Notes under the pieces: generated by a model
The model's database searches: none
Seen by the model: only the letters and a program-made list of their open reading frames with translations
Told to the model about the DNA's origin: nothing
Assembly: GCA_958407465.1 (NCBI GenBank)
Contig: CATYIV010000037.1
Location: 1-16,932 of the forward strand
DNA from: an uncultured Collinsella sp.
Lineage (GTDB): Bacteria > Actinomycetota > Coriobacteriia > Coriobacteriales > Coriobacteriaceae
Length of the DNA stretch: 16,932 nt
Reading direction: 5' to 3'
Program-made: the position numbers and the translations under genes
Part shown: positions 1-10,291 of the stretch, piece after piece
Layout of the letters: every line of letters begins with the position of its first letter
How positions within the stretch are numbered: position 1 is the first letter of the stretch

Positions 1-467
1 AGCTCAATCGTCACGCCCGCCTCGGCGATCTGCCCCAAAAGCTCAGTCGCACGATCGTCGCCCGGCGTATAGGCGAGCAAGCCATCAATCTTCTCGCCCA
101 CCTGCAGACGCTCGTCGATTTGCTCAAGTGCATCAGCGTAGCCGCCCACGCCAAATTCAACGCGTTCAACGGTAATGCCCTGGTCGATGACCTCTTGCTC
201 AAAGCGATTGCAGCCTTCCCATAGGTAACGGAAAAAGTACGCTCCCTCGCGCGATGCGCGGGGCAGGCAAAACACCAGATTGATATCCTTGCGGCGCAGG
301 CTTGAGGCACTTGTGTTGCGGTGATAGCCCATGGCCTCGGCCTTAGCGTTCACCTTGGCGCGCACGGATTCGCTCACGCCGGCCTTTCCCGTCAGAGCCT
401 TGTGCACGGTATTGATGGAAACGCCAAGCTCGGCGGCTATGTCCTTCATGGTTACACGAGCGCTCAT
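1..467 (-). CDS. LacI-family transcriptional regulator, N-terminal part (cut by window edge)
   Basis: The frame opens at the ATG at 467 and stays open to the window edge, giving 155 codons with no stop. GGAG lies about 8 bases upstream of the ATG. The protein begins MSARVTMKDIAAELGVSINT, a LacI-type helix-turn-helix, and its hinge region reads GYHRNTSASSLRRKDINLVF before the periplasmic-binding-protein-like effector domain starts. The second helix reads NTVHKALTG where most family members have TVSRxLN. Such proteins bind palindromic operators as dimers and usually respond to a sugar. An internal ATG at 449 (MKDIAAEL) is an alternative start, but it has no better ribosome site. The effector domain is largely missing, so ligand and targets cannot be judged. 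It is transcribed away from the feo genes and separated from them by a terminator. Confidence 0.88.
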   Translation of the reverse strand, partial: MSARVTMKDIAAELGVSINTVHKALTGKAGVSESVRAKVNAKAEAMGYHRNTSASSLRRKDINLVFCLPRASREGAYFFRYLWEGCNRFEQEVIDQGITVERVEFGVGGYADALEQIDERLQVGEKIDGLLAYTPGDDRATELLGQIAEAGVTIE

Positions 468-560
468 GGGATTACTCCGTTATAGATAAGTTGCCAATTT
501 ACAGTTCAGTTAACGATACCCCAAAAATACTCTTCAACTCGCCGCGCTCGCGCCCAAATG

Positions 561-597
561 CGCAAAGCGCCCCGCGAACGGATGCTCGCGAGGCGCT
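561..597 (-). terminator. Intrinsic terminator after the FeoB-associated gene
   Basis: A 12-bp stem (566-577 with 586-597, one G-U pair) with an 8-base loop starts 15 bases past the stop of the small Cys-rich gene. On the minus strand it is followed by only TTTG, a short U tract. It closes the feo operon and separates it from the upstream region of the LacI-type gene. Confidence 0.7.
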
Positions 598-611
598 TGG
601 ATGTCTGGACC

Positions 612-812
612 TTATTTGATACCGCGGCCCAAGTCTTCGGCGATTTTGTCCACGCCCTTAAGTGCGGCGCACGTCTTTTTGTTGGAGCAATGCCCCGTGC
701 AAACGCCACCCTGAGCGCAGTCGACGCAGGTGCCCTTGCGGTAGATGCGCACGCACACGGCGACAAACGCAATACCGATAACAGCCAGTACAACAATATC
801 GATAGGTGCCAT
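612..812 (-). CDS. Small FeoB-associated Cys-rich membrane protein
   Basis: This is a 66-residue protein. One hydrophobic segment spans about residues 4-23, followed by a basic stop-transfer RIYRKG and a Cys-rich tail. The Cys are at residues 20, 29, 32, 38, 42 and 48 (TCVDC, VCTGHC, KKTC). The layout, size and position directly after feoB match the FeoB-associated Cys-rich membrane protein family (Pfam FeoB_associated). The family's biochemical role is not well established; binding iron or helping the FeoB channel at the membrane is an inference from the cysteines. The start at 812 is supported by a strong AGAGGAGG about 6 bases upstream. A GTTAACCA motif also seen in front of feoA lies just before this ribosome site. 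The 205-base gap from the feoB stop contains a terminator, so the gene may be expressed by readthrough or from its own promoter. Confidence 0.85.
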   Translation of the reverse strand: MAPIDIVVLAVIGIAFVAVCVRIYRKGTCVDCAQGGVCTGHCSNKKTCAALKGVDKIAEDLGRGIK

Positions 813-826
813 AGCAAGCCTCCTCT

Positions 827-835
827 AGTTAACCA
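827..835. promoter_or_regulatory. AGTTAACCA motif in front of the FeoB-associated gene
   Basis: The 9-mer AGTTAACCA lies 15 bases before the start codon of the Cys-rich gene. The same 9-mer occurs in both arms of the inverted repeat in front of the first feoA (4018-4026 and, inverted, 4057-4065). A shared iron-linked operator is an inference. The motif centres on the common palindrome GTTAAC, so chance cannot be excluded. Confidence 0.3.
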
Positions 836-870
836 TCACTTACTTTACCCCATTCTCCACCTACCAAATA

Positions 871-944
871 GGGACAGGTTTATTTTGGTCGGTTTTATCT
901 GCGGAAACGCCACATCTTACTTCTGGAGCAAAGCAATCTGTCCC
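871..944. repeat. Imperfect inverted repeat with GGGACAG ends
   Basis: GGGACAGGTTTATTTTGG at 871-888 is mirrored by the complement of 927-944, where the opposite strand reads GGGGACAGATTGCTTTGC with the last base of the element in register. The terminal 7 bp (871-877 and 938-944) are perfect. The element sits between the FeoB-associated gene and the feoB terminator, and no ORF is supported in it. It resembles a degenerate REP or MITE-like palindrome. Its copy number elsewhere cannot be seen here. Confidence 0.4.
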
Positions 945-955
945 CCCATTGCGTC

Positions 956-987
956 AAAAAGCCCGAGTGTCACTGAGACACCCGGGC
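956..987 (-). terminator. Intrinsic terminator after feoB
   Basis: An 11-bp GC-rich stem (961-971 with 977-987, one G-U pair) has a 5-base loop and is followed on the minus strand by UUUUU (956-960). It lies about 30 bases past the feoB stop. This is a textbook Rho-independent terminator. It separates feoB from the downstream Cys-rich gene, so that gene needs readthrough or a separate promoter. Confidence 0.88.
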
Positions 988-1017
988 TCGTGAAAAGGGG
1001 CTAATCCTTATTCGGAA

Positions 1018-3345
1018 CTAGGCGGAAACTGCGGCGGAAGCAGTGTTGGTCTCGTCCTCGTCGGTCCATGCGTGTTTGGGCATGGGACGGAAGATCTGGA
1101 AGAGCATCGCGACCAGCAGCACGATAGCCACAACCGTCCAGAAGCCAAACTGACCCAGAACAAGCAGGTTGTAGAACTGGTTGATGAACAGGCCGATCAC
1201 CCAAGCAAAGGCGCACTCGTAGCCGATGGCAATCGCGGTCCACTTGCCGGAGTCCATCTGGTTGCGGATAGTGCCCATGGCGGCAAAGCACGGGGCGCAC
1301 AGCAGGTTGAACGCGCCAAAGGCAACGCAAGCGCCCATGGTGGGGAACATGCCGGCAAACGCGGTCCACAGGCTCGGGTCGGTCTCGCCCGCGTCGGCGA
1401 CGGACAGCAGCGAGCCGGCGGTGGCGACGACGTTCTCCTTGGCCACAAGGCCCGAGACGGTCAGCGCGGTTGCCTGCCAGGTGCTAAAGCCGAGCGGGGC
1501 GAAGATCCAGGCGACCAGGTTGCCGAGCATGGCGAGCACGGAGTAGTCCATAAACTCCTCGGGGATGCCGTCCATCACAGGCAGGAAGCCAAAGGAACCG
1601 TTGTAGCTACCAAAGTTGGACAGGAACCAAACCACGACAGTGGAGGCAAAGATGACCGTGCCGGCCTTCTTGATAAAGGCCCAGCAGCGCTCCCAAACGT
1701 GCAGTGCCCAAGAGCGGATCGCCGGGAAGTGGTAGGCAGGAAGCTCCATAACGAACGGCGACGGGCGACCGGCGAAGAGCTTGGTCTTCTTGAGCATGAG
1801 GCCCGAAGCAATGACAGCAAAAACGCCCAGGAAGTAGAAGAGCGGGCTGATCCACGCGGCGGTGGTGGAAGAATCGCCGATGATGGAACCCATGAGCAGG
1901 GCAATGATCGGCAGCTTAGCGCCACAGGGAATGAACGTGGTGGTCATGACCGTCATGCGGCGGTCCTTCTCGTTCTCGATGGTCTTGGTAGCCATGACGC
2001 CGGGAACGCCGCAGCCCGAGGACACGAGCATGGGGATAAAGGACTTACCGGACAGGCCAAAGCGGCGGAACACGCGGTCCATGATGAAGGCGACGCGGGC
2101 CATATAGCCGCAGTCCTCCAGGAAGGACAGCATCACAAAGAGCAGGAACATCTGCGGCACAAAACCGAAGATGGCGCCAAGGCCGCCGACGATACCGTCG
2201 CAGACCAGCGAATCGACCAGGCCACCGTCCTCGGTACCGCCCGCCACAAGGGCGTCGTGCACCACGGTGGTGATACCCGGGACATAGGGGCCGTACTGCG
2301 CCGGGTCGACCGAGTCGGCATTGTCGCCCGCAGCCTCGACGGCCGCGTCGTAGGCGTCGCGGCCCTGACCGAGCACGTACCAGCCGTCGGTGCCGAAGAG
2401 CTGGTCGTTGGTGAAGTCGGTCACCGTGCCGCCCAAGGTAGAAACGGCGATGTAGTACACGCAGAACATGATGACCACAAAGATCGGCAGGCCCAGGATA
2501 CGGTTGGTAACCACGCGGTCGATCTTCTCGGAGGTGCTCATCTTTGCCGGAGCCTTGGTCATGCACTCGTCGATGATGTGCGCGATGACGCCATAGCGCT
2601 CACCGGTGATGATGGACTCGGCGTCATCGTCGCAGTCCTGCTCGCACTGGGCGACCAGCTCCTCCACGCGAGCGGCCTTCTCCTTGGTGAGGTTGATGAG
2701 CTTGCAGGCGTCCGCGTCGCGCTCAAACAGTTTGACCGCGTAGTAGCGACGCTTGTTGGCGGGAACGCTCGCAGGCAGGTTATTCTCGATGTGGTCCAGA
2801 ACGTCCTCGATGGAGGAATCGAACTTGTGCTCCGGCACCTGGCCCTTAGAAGCAGCGGACTTCTTGACCTGCTCGAAGAGCTCCTTGATGCCCTTGTTCT
2901 TAAGAGCCGAGATCATCATGACCGGGCAGCCGAGCTTCTTGGAGAGCTTGTCCGTGTCGATCTTATCGCCGTTCTTCTCGACCAGGTCGGCCATGTTGAG
3001 GGCAACGACCACGGGCAGGCCGGTCTCGATAACCTGAAGCGCCAGGTACAGGTTACGCTCGAGGTTGGTGGCATCGACGACTTGGACGACAACATCGGGC
3101 TCGCCGCTCATGAGGTAATCGCGCGAGCATTGCTCCTCGGGGCTGTAGGGGGAAAGCGAGTAGATGCCAGGGAGGTCCGTGATGGTAACGTTCTTGTCGC
3201 TTAGGAGCTTGGCCTCCTTTTTCTCAACCGTGACGCCGGGCCAGTTGCCAACGTAGCCGTTGGCGCCGGTGATCAGGTTGAAAAGCGTGGTCTTGCCGCA
3301 GTTGGGGTTACCCGCCAACGCGACATGGATCTGAGAATCCGCCAT
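1018..3345 (-). CDS. feoB: Ferrous iron transport protein B
   Basis: This 775-residue protein is the main inner-membrane component for Fe(II) uptake. The N-terminal G domain shows the G1 loop GNPNCGKTT (residues 12-20), G3 DLPG (57-60) and G4 NMAD (117-120), so it binds guanine nucleotides. An acidic helical linker follows (about 170-270). From about residue 280 a polytopic membrane domain begins, with the FeoB gate region around GCGVPG and several hydrophobic segments to the C-terminus. Length is usual for the family. GAAGGA sits 6-7 bases upstream of the ATG. It follows feoA by 123 bases, a gap that holds a DtxR-like box, and is followed by its own terminator. About 60 polar residues between the first membrane segments (roughly 320-380) form an extracytoplasmic loop. 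Identification is firm; iron control is inferred from the upstream boxes. Confidence 0.97.
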   Translation of the reverse strand: MADSQIHVALAGNPNCGKTTLFNLITGANGYVGNWPGVTVEKKEAKLLSDKNVTITDLPGIYSLSPYSPEEQCSRDYLMSGEPDVVVQVVDATNLERNLYLALQVIETGLPVVVALNMADLVEKNGDKIDTDKLSKKLGCPVMMISALKNKGIKELFEQVKKSAASKGQVPEHKFDSSIEDVLDHIENNLPASVPANKRRYYAVKLFERDADACKLINLTKEKAARVEELVAQCEQDCDDDAESIITGERYGVIAHIIDECMTKAPAKMSTSEKIDRVVTNRILGLPIFVVIMFCVYYIAVSTLGGTVTDFTNDQLFGTDGWYVLGQGRDAYDAAVEAAGDNADSVDPAQYGPYVPGITTVVHDALVAGGTEDGGLVDSLVCDGIVGGLGAIFGFVPQMFLLFVMLSFLEDCGYMARVAFIMDRVFRRFGLSGKSFIPMLVSSGCGVPGVMATKTIENEKDRRMTVMTTTFIPCGAKLPIIALLMGSIIGDSSTTAAWISPLFYFLGVFAVIASGLMLKKTKLFAGRPSPFVMELPAYHFPAIRSWALHVWERCWAFIKKAGTVIFASTVVVWFLSNFGSYNGSFGFLPVMDGIPEEFMDYSVLAMLGNLVAWIFAPLGFSTWQATALTVSGLVAKENVVATAGSLLSVADAGETDPSLWTAFAGMFPTMGACVAFGAFNLLCAPCFAAMGTIRNQMDSGKWTAIAIGYECAFAWVIGLFINQFYNLLVLGQFGFWTVVAIVLLVAMLFQIFRPMPKHAWTDEDETNTASAAVSA

Positions 3346-3418
3346 TCAATCCTTCTTCCTTGTGTGCCCGCGCTGCTTTCTCCGCGCAGGCTGGATAATG
3401 TGCTTCAAAGACGCTGCA

Positions 3419-3437
3419 TTAAGTTAGAAAAACCTAA
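3419..3437 (-). promoter_or_regulatory. Candidate DtxR/IdeR-type operator between feoA and feoB
   Basis: On the minus strand this 19-mer reads TTAGGTTTTTCTAACTTAA. Against the known DtxR/IdeR consensus TTAGGTTAGGCTAACCTAA it agrees at 15 of 19 positions, and all four differences lie in the centre or one outer position. It contains the inverted repeat AAGTTAG-N6-CTAACTT (3421-3427 and 3434-3440). The position 74 bases before the feoB start suggests an internal iron-controlled promoter for feoB. The regulator itself is not in the window. Confidence 0.5.
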
Positions 3438-3468
3438 CTTTATCTGCAGAAACATACGCCGCGAGCCC

Positions 3469-3690
3469 TTATTGGACCTCGACGACGGCCGCCTCCTCCT
3501 TGCGGATGGAAAGCTCGTAGCCGCGCACGTTGATCTCGACCGGATCGCCGAGCGGTGCAACCTTCACGACCTTGAACGAAGTGCCCTTGATGAGCCCCAG
3601 GTCCATAAGGTGGCGGCGAAGCGCACCCTCACCGTGAAGCTTGACGATGGTAGAGCTCTCGCCCACCTTAACGTCACCCAACGTCTTCAT
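3469..3690 (-). CDS. feoA: FeoA-domain protein (second copy, next to feoB)
   Basis: This is a 73-residue cytoplasmic SH3-like FeoA protein. It shows the family pattern of a small beta barrel: MKTLGDVKVGESSTIVKL, then LRRHLMDLGLIKGTSFKVV and the closing strand pair with NVRGYELSIRKEEA. FeoA proteins are thought to contact FeoB and modulate its nucleotide cycle or assembly. A purine-rich GGGGGA lies 8-9 bases upstream of the ATG. It is the second of two FeoA genes in the operon, 39 bases after the first, and the two differ clearly in sequence. Tandem divergent FeoA proteins before FeoB are common in Firmicutes and Actinobacteria. The lengths are typical and nothing is missing. Confidence 0.93.
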   Translation of the reverse strand: MKTLGDVKVGESSTIVKLHGEGALRRHLMDLGLIKGTSFKVVKVAPLGDPVEINVRGYELSIRKEEAAVVEVQ

Positions 3691-3729
3691 CCTCTTGTCC
3701 CCCTTTCGGTTTTTATGAAATGCTGCAGA

Positions 3730-3972
3730 CTAGCCGACGGTCATGATGTGCATGGCAACCTTGGAATCGATACCAAAGCGTGCGCCCAGCACAGTGACGA
3801 TGATATTGGCGCCACTCGAGCTCACCACGTGGATTTCGCTGCCCTCGACAAAGCCGAGGTCCTTGAGGTGGTGTTTCATGTCCTCATTGCCCTTTACACG
3901 GGACACGCGTACGGTTTCGCCCGCTTTTACCATCGAAAGCGGCATGGCCGGCATCTGCGGTCCGCAAGACAT
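3730..3972 (-). CDS. feoA: FeoA-domain protein (first copy, start of feo operon)
   Basis: This is an 80-residue FeoA-domain protein. After a short leader (MSCGPQMPAMPLSMVKAGET) come the family segments HHLKDLGFVEGSEIHVVS and the closing strand TVLGARFGIDSKVAMHI. The function is as for the neighbouring FeoA: a small soluble partner of FeoB. The leader contains a Cys at residue 3 that the second copy lacks. AGGAG lies 7 bases upstream of the ATG at 3972. This is the first gene of the operon; the roughly 140 bases in front hold the paired GTTAACCA motifs and then the terminator of the HPr gene, so the feo promoter must lie in that gap. I could not pick out a convincing -35/-10 pair there. Confidence 0.93.
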   Translation of the reverse strand: MSCGPQMPAMPLSMVKAGETVRVSRVKGNEDMKHHLKDLGFVEGSEIHVVSSSGANIIVTVLGARFGIDSKVAMHIMTVG

Positions 3973-4014
3973 GAGTGGCTCCTAACGTCAGTTCGTCCTC
4001 AACATCGACGCGGT

Positions 4015-4068
4015 AAAAGTTAACCACGCATATGTTCGCTTTAGTAAACTAACACATGGTTAACTTTT
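4015..4068. promoter_or_regulatory. Inverted repeat in feo leader, candidate operator
   Basis: AAAAGTTAACCA (4015-4026) and its exact complement TGGTTAACTTTT (4057-4068) form a perfect 12-bp inverted repeat with a 30-bp spacer. Each arm carries the palindrome GTTAAC, centres 40 bp apart, close to four helical turns. The spacer holds the near-palindrome TTAGTAAACTAA (4041-4052). The element lies 43 bases in front of the first feo gene. A dimeric metal regulator binding both arms is the likely reading, but no regulator is identified. Confidence 0.5.
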
Positions 4069-4114
4069 TGGAAAGGGTCCCCATTCAGATTTCGAAAAAG
4101 TTTCCTATACGAAA

Positions 4115-4152
4115 CAAAAGGGCACGGCAAAGGACCATCCTTTACCACGCCC
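4115..4152 (-). terminator. Intrinsic terminator after the HPr-family gene
   Basis: A 15-bp stem (4120-4134 with 4138-4152, three G-U pairs on the minus strand) and a 3-base loop are followed by UUUUG. It begins 8 bases past the HPr stop and shields the feo promoter region from HPr transcription. Confidence 0.87.
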
Positions 4153-4160
4153 TATCATGC

Positions 4161-4409
4161 TTAGAGTGAGAGATTTCTGATCGATGTGACGCAGGAAGCC
4201 TCGTCTACGCCCGAAACGCGGAAGATGATGTCCTCGCCGCACTCGCCGTAGAGAGCCATGAGTCCCATGACATCGCGGCCATTCGTGTGGCGATCGCCGA
4301 TACTGACTGACACGTCGCAACGATGCTTGGCAATGATGTCATAGAGCAGCGCAACCGGGCGGGCATGTAATCCCAACGGATCTTTAATCGTCTTTGTAAA
4401 CTCGACCAT
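4161..4409 (-). CDS. HPr-family phosphocarrier protein with Asp at position 46
   Basis: This 82-residue protein is of usual HPr length. The active-site segment DPLGLHARPVALL places His at residue 15, the residue phosphorylated by enzyme I in the sugar phosphotransferase system. The regulatory helix reads NGRDVMGLMALYG: in Gram-positive HPr this is normally xKSIMGVMSLG with Ser46 phosphorylated by HPr kinase, and here residue 46 is Asp. GGGAGG lies just upstream of the ATG at 4409. The frame extends 15 codons further upstream to another ATG at 4454, but those residues are not HPr-like. It is a single-gene unit with its own terminator and no other PTS gene nearby. Family membership is firm. Whether it is the main HPr or a paralogue cannot be told from this window. 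Confidence 0.92.
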   Translation of the reverse strand: MVEFTKTIKDPLGLHARPVALLYDIIAKHRCDVSVSIGDRHTNGRDVMGLMALYGECGEDIIFRVSGVDEASCVTSIRNLSL

Positions 4410-4463
4410 GTCCCCTCCCACGACATCGCACATTCGGCCGGCAAACCCAGCCACGTGGTAGTT

Positions 4464-4469
4464 ATTGTA
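4464..4469 (-). promoter_or_regulatory. Possible -10 box of the HPr-family gene
   Basis: On the minus strand TACAAT (5 of 6 to TATAAT) lies 54 bases before the HPr start. No good -35 box is seen at 16-18 bases; TCGACA is only 12 bases upstream. The call therefore rests on the -10 alone. Confidence 0.25.
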
Positions 4470-4506
4470 GCGTTAGATGCTTGTCGAGAGCCCCTCTGGA
4501 TACCCC

Positions 4507-6306
<1,800 letters not shown>

Positions 6307-6326
6307 TCATCTGTTAAATGTCATCT

Positions 6327-6361
6327 AAAACCGTCCGAGCTGCAAGTGCAAACACGGACGG
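6327..6361 (-). terminator. Terminator between ebgC and the permease gene
   Basis: A 7-bp GC-rich stem (6331-6337 with 6355-6361) with a 17-base loop is followed on the minus strand by UUUUAG. It lies about 87 bases past the ebgC stop and only 33 bases before the permease start. It may end the ebg transcript or act as an attenuator for the permease. Confidence 0.65.
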
Positions 6362-6370
6362 CGCACCTGC

Positions 6371-6414
6371 TAAGGGGAATGGGGAAAAGGGAGTCAACAA
6401 AGCCATCCCCCTTA
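6371..6414. repeat. 12-bp hairpin between ebgC and the permease gene
   Basis: TAAGGGGAATGG (6371-6382) pairs with CCATCCCCCTTA (6403-6414) with one G-U pair, around a 20-base loop. There is no U tract, so it is not a simple terminator. On the minus strand the loop holds TTGACT, a good -35-like hexamer, but the -10 position has only CTTAGC. It may be a 3' end structure of ebgC mRNA or an operator for the permease. Confidence 0.35.
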
Positions 6415-6447
6415 ACGGCGCGAAGCAAACGTCCAGGCGGACGAATA

Positions 6448-6903
6448 CTACTTGTTGGGAAAGGAATAACCTTCGACTGTCACGTGCAGTACCACGACGC
6501 GGGGATCCGCGGCATCGGCCACGACACGGTAGGCCTCGTCAATTTCGACGACGGCAACGCCGCCGGCGGGAATCGTCACGGTCTCCCCCGTACCCTCAAA
6601 GCGCTCGCGATCATCGATATCGCTGTAGGCGCGCGTACAGGTAAGATCGGCCTTGGAAGCCACCTCAACGGTCAGATTGCCGTCGAGCGGGGCGAGCACG
6701 GCATGGTAGCGACGGTGACCGACCAGATCGGCAGTAGCCGCCTCGTGGGCGTTCACCCACCAATACACCAGCGAGTCGCCGATAGAGTACGCCACATCGT
6801 GCTGCAGTTCAGAAACGCCGTCGAGTGCCTGACCGGTACGCATCCACTTCTTGACGGACTTCATCTGGGCGTCGAAATCGGCACGCGAGTTAAAGATATG
6901 CAT
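6448..6903 (-). CDS. ebgC: Beta-galactosidase small subunit EbgC (YhcH/YjgK/YiaL family)
   Basis: This is a 151-residue cupin-like protein of the YhcH/YjgK/YiaL family. It closely follows the EbgC pattern known from E. coli: VAYSIGDSLVYWWV (38-51), VGHRRYHAVLAPLDG (61-75), then EGTGETVTIPAGG (103-115), VVEIDEAYRVV (118-128) and the ending VEGYSFPNK. In E. coli EbgC associates with EbgA and is needed for full beta-galactosidase activity. The gene begins three bases after the ebgA stop, and its ribosome site AAGGAGG lies inside the last codons of ebgA, so translation is probably coupled. Lone family members can have other sugar-related roles. Here the direct pairing with an EbgA-type large subunit supports the EbgC name. 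Confidence 0.92.
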   Translation of the reverse strand: MHIFNSRADFDAQMKSVKKWMRTGQALDGVSELQHDVAYSIGDSLVYWWVNAHEAATADLVGHRRYHAVLAPLDGNLTVEVASKADLTCTRAYSDIDDRERFEGTGETVTIPAGGVAVVEIDEAYRVVADAADPRVVVLHVTVEGYSFPNK

Positions 6904-6906
6904 GAC

Positions 6907-9930
<3,024 letters not shown>

Positions 9931-9947
9931 TCATCGTAGTGATTCTT

Positions 9948-9961
9948 GTGCAACCGGTTGT
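9948..9961. promoter_or_regulatory. LacI-type operator 1 of ebgAC
   Basis: GTGCAACCGGTTGT contains the perfect 10-bp palindrome CAACCGGTTG (9951-9960) with the central CG typical of LacI-family sites. It covers the predicted ebg transcription start, just after the -10 box. It shares 16 bases with operator 2. Confidence 0.82.
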
Positions 9962-9965
9962 CCTT

Positions 9966-9995
9966 ATCTTACGGGCGATGCAAAAAACTGTGCAA
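9966..9995 (-). promoter_or_regulatory. Candidate ebgAC promoter
   Basis: On the minus strand TTGCAC (9995-9990), an 18-base spacer and TAAGAT (9971-9966) make a weak sigma-70-type promoter. The -35 box lies inside operator 2 and the start point falls in operator 1. The operator placement supports it more than the hexamer match does. Confidence 0.45.
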
Positions 9996-10003
9996 CCGGT
10001 TGT
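9990..10003. promoter_or_regulatory. LacI-type operator 2 of ebgAC
   Basis: This 14-mer is identical to operator 1, same orientation, 42 bp away centre to centre (four helical turns). It overlaps the candidate -35 box. Confidence 0.82.
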
Positions 10004-10034
10004 CCGCTGAACGGTCGATTTGGCCGGGTTAACG

Positions 10035-10048
10035 GTGCAACCGGTTGT
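10035..10048. promoter_or_regulatory. LacI-type operator 3 of ebgAC
   Basis: This is the third identical copy of GTGCAACCGGTTGT, 45 bp upstream of operator 2 with respect to ebgA. It lies in the 376-bp gap shared with the divergent regulator, 243 bases before that regulator's start. The rest of the gap (10049-10291) shows no further copy and no convincing promoter. Confidence 0.8.
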
Positions 10049-10291
10049 ACAATCGCAACACTTATGTCACCCTGAGTATCGAAACTCAGCACAAGACATC
10101 GTTCTTAAGCTCGTAGGCAACCTCCACGCCCGCTGATATCTCACCCACACGAGACGTATTCGATTTCGGCTTGGTTGCAAAACGACACCGGTCACCGGAT
10201 ATCATGAACGCTGTTCAGGCGCACTATAGTAAGCTGTATCCGCACTAGCCCGTATCAGTGACAACATCGACCGCATTTTCCAGGAGACGCC

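Noticed and set aside
1072..3204. Open plus-strand frame of 710 codons opposite feoB
   Set aside because: It mirrors the codon pattern of feoB in GC-rich DNA, has no domain I recognise and lacks a ribosome site.
4410..4454. Upstream ATG adding 15 residues to the HPr-family protein
   Set aside because: The extra residues are not HPr-like, while the ATG at 4409 gives normal length and puts His at residue 15.
10210..10220. GAACGCTGTTC near 10208-10218 as an operator of the LacI-family gene
   Set aside because: It is short, occurs once, and is unlike the CAACCGGTTG sites.
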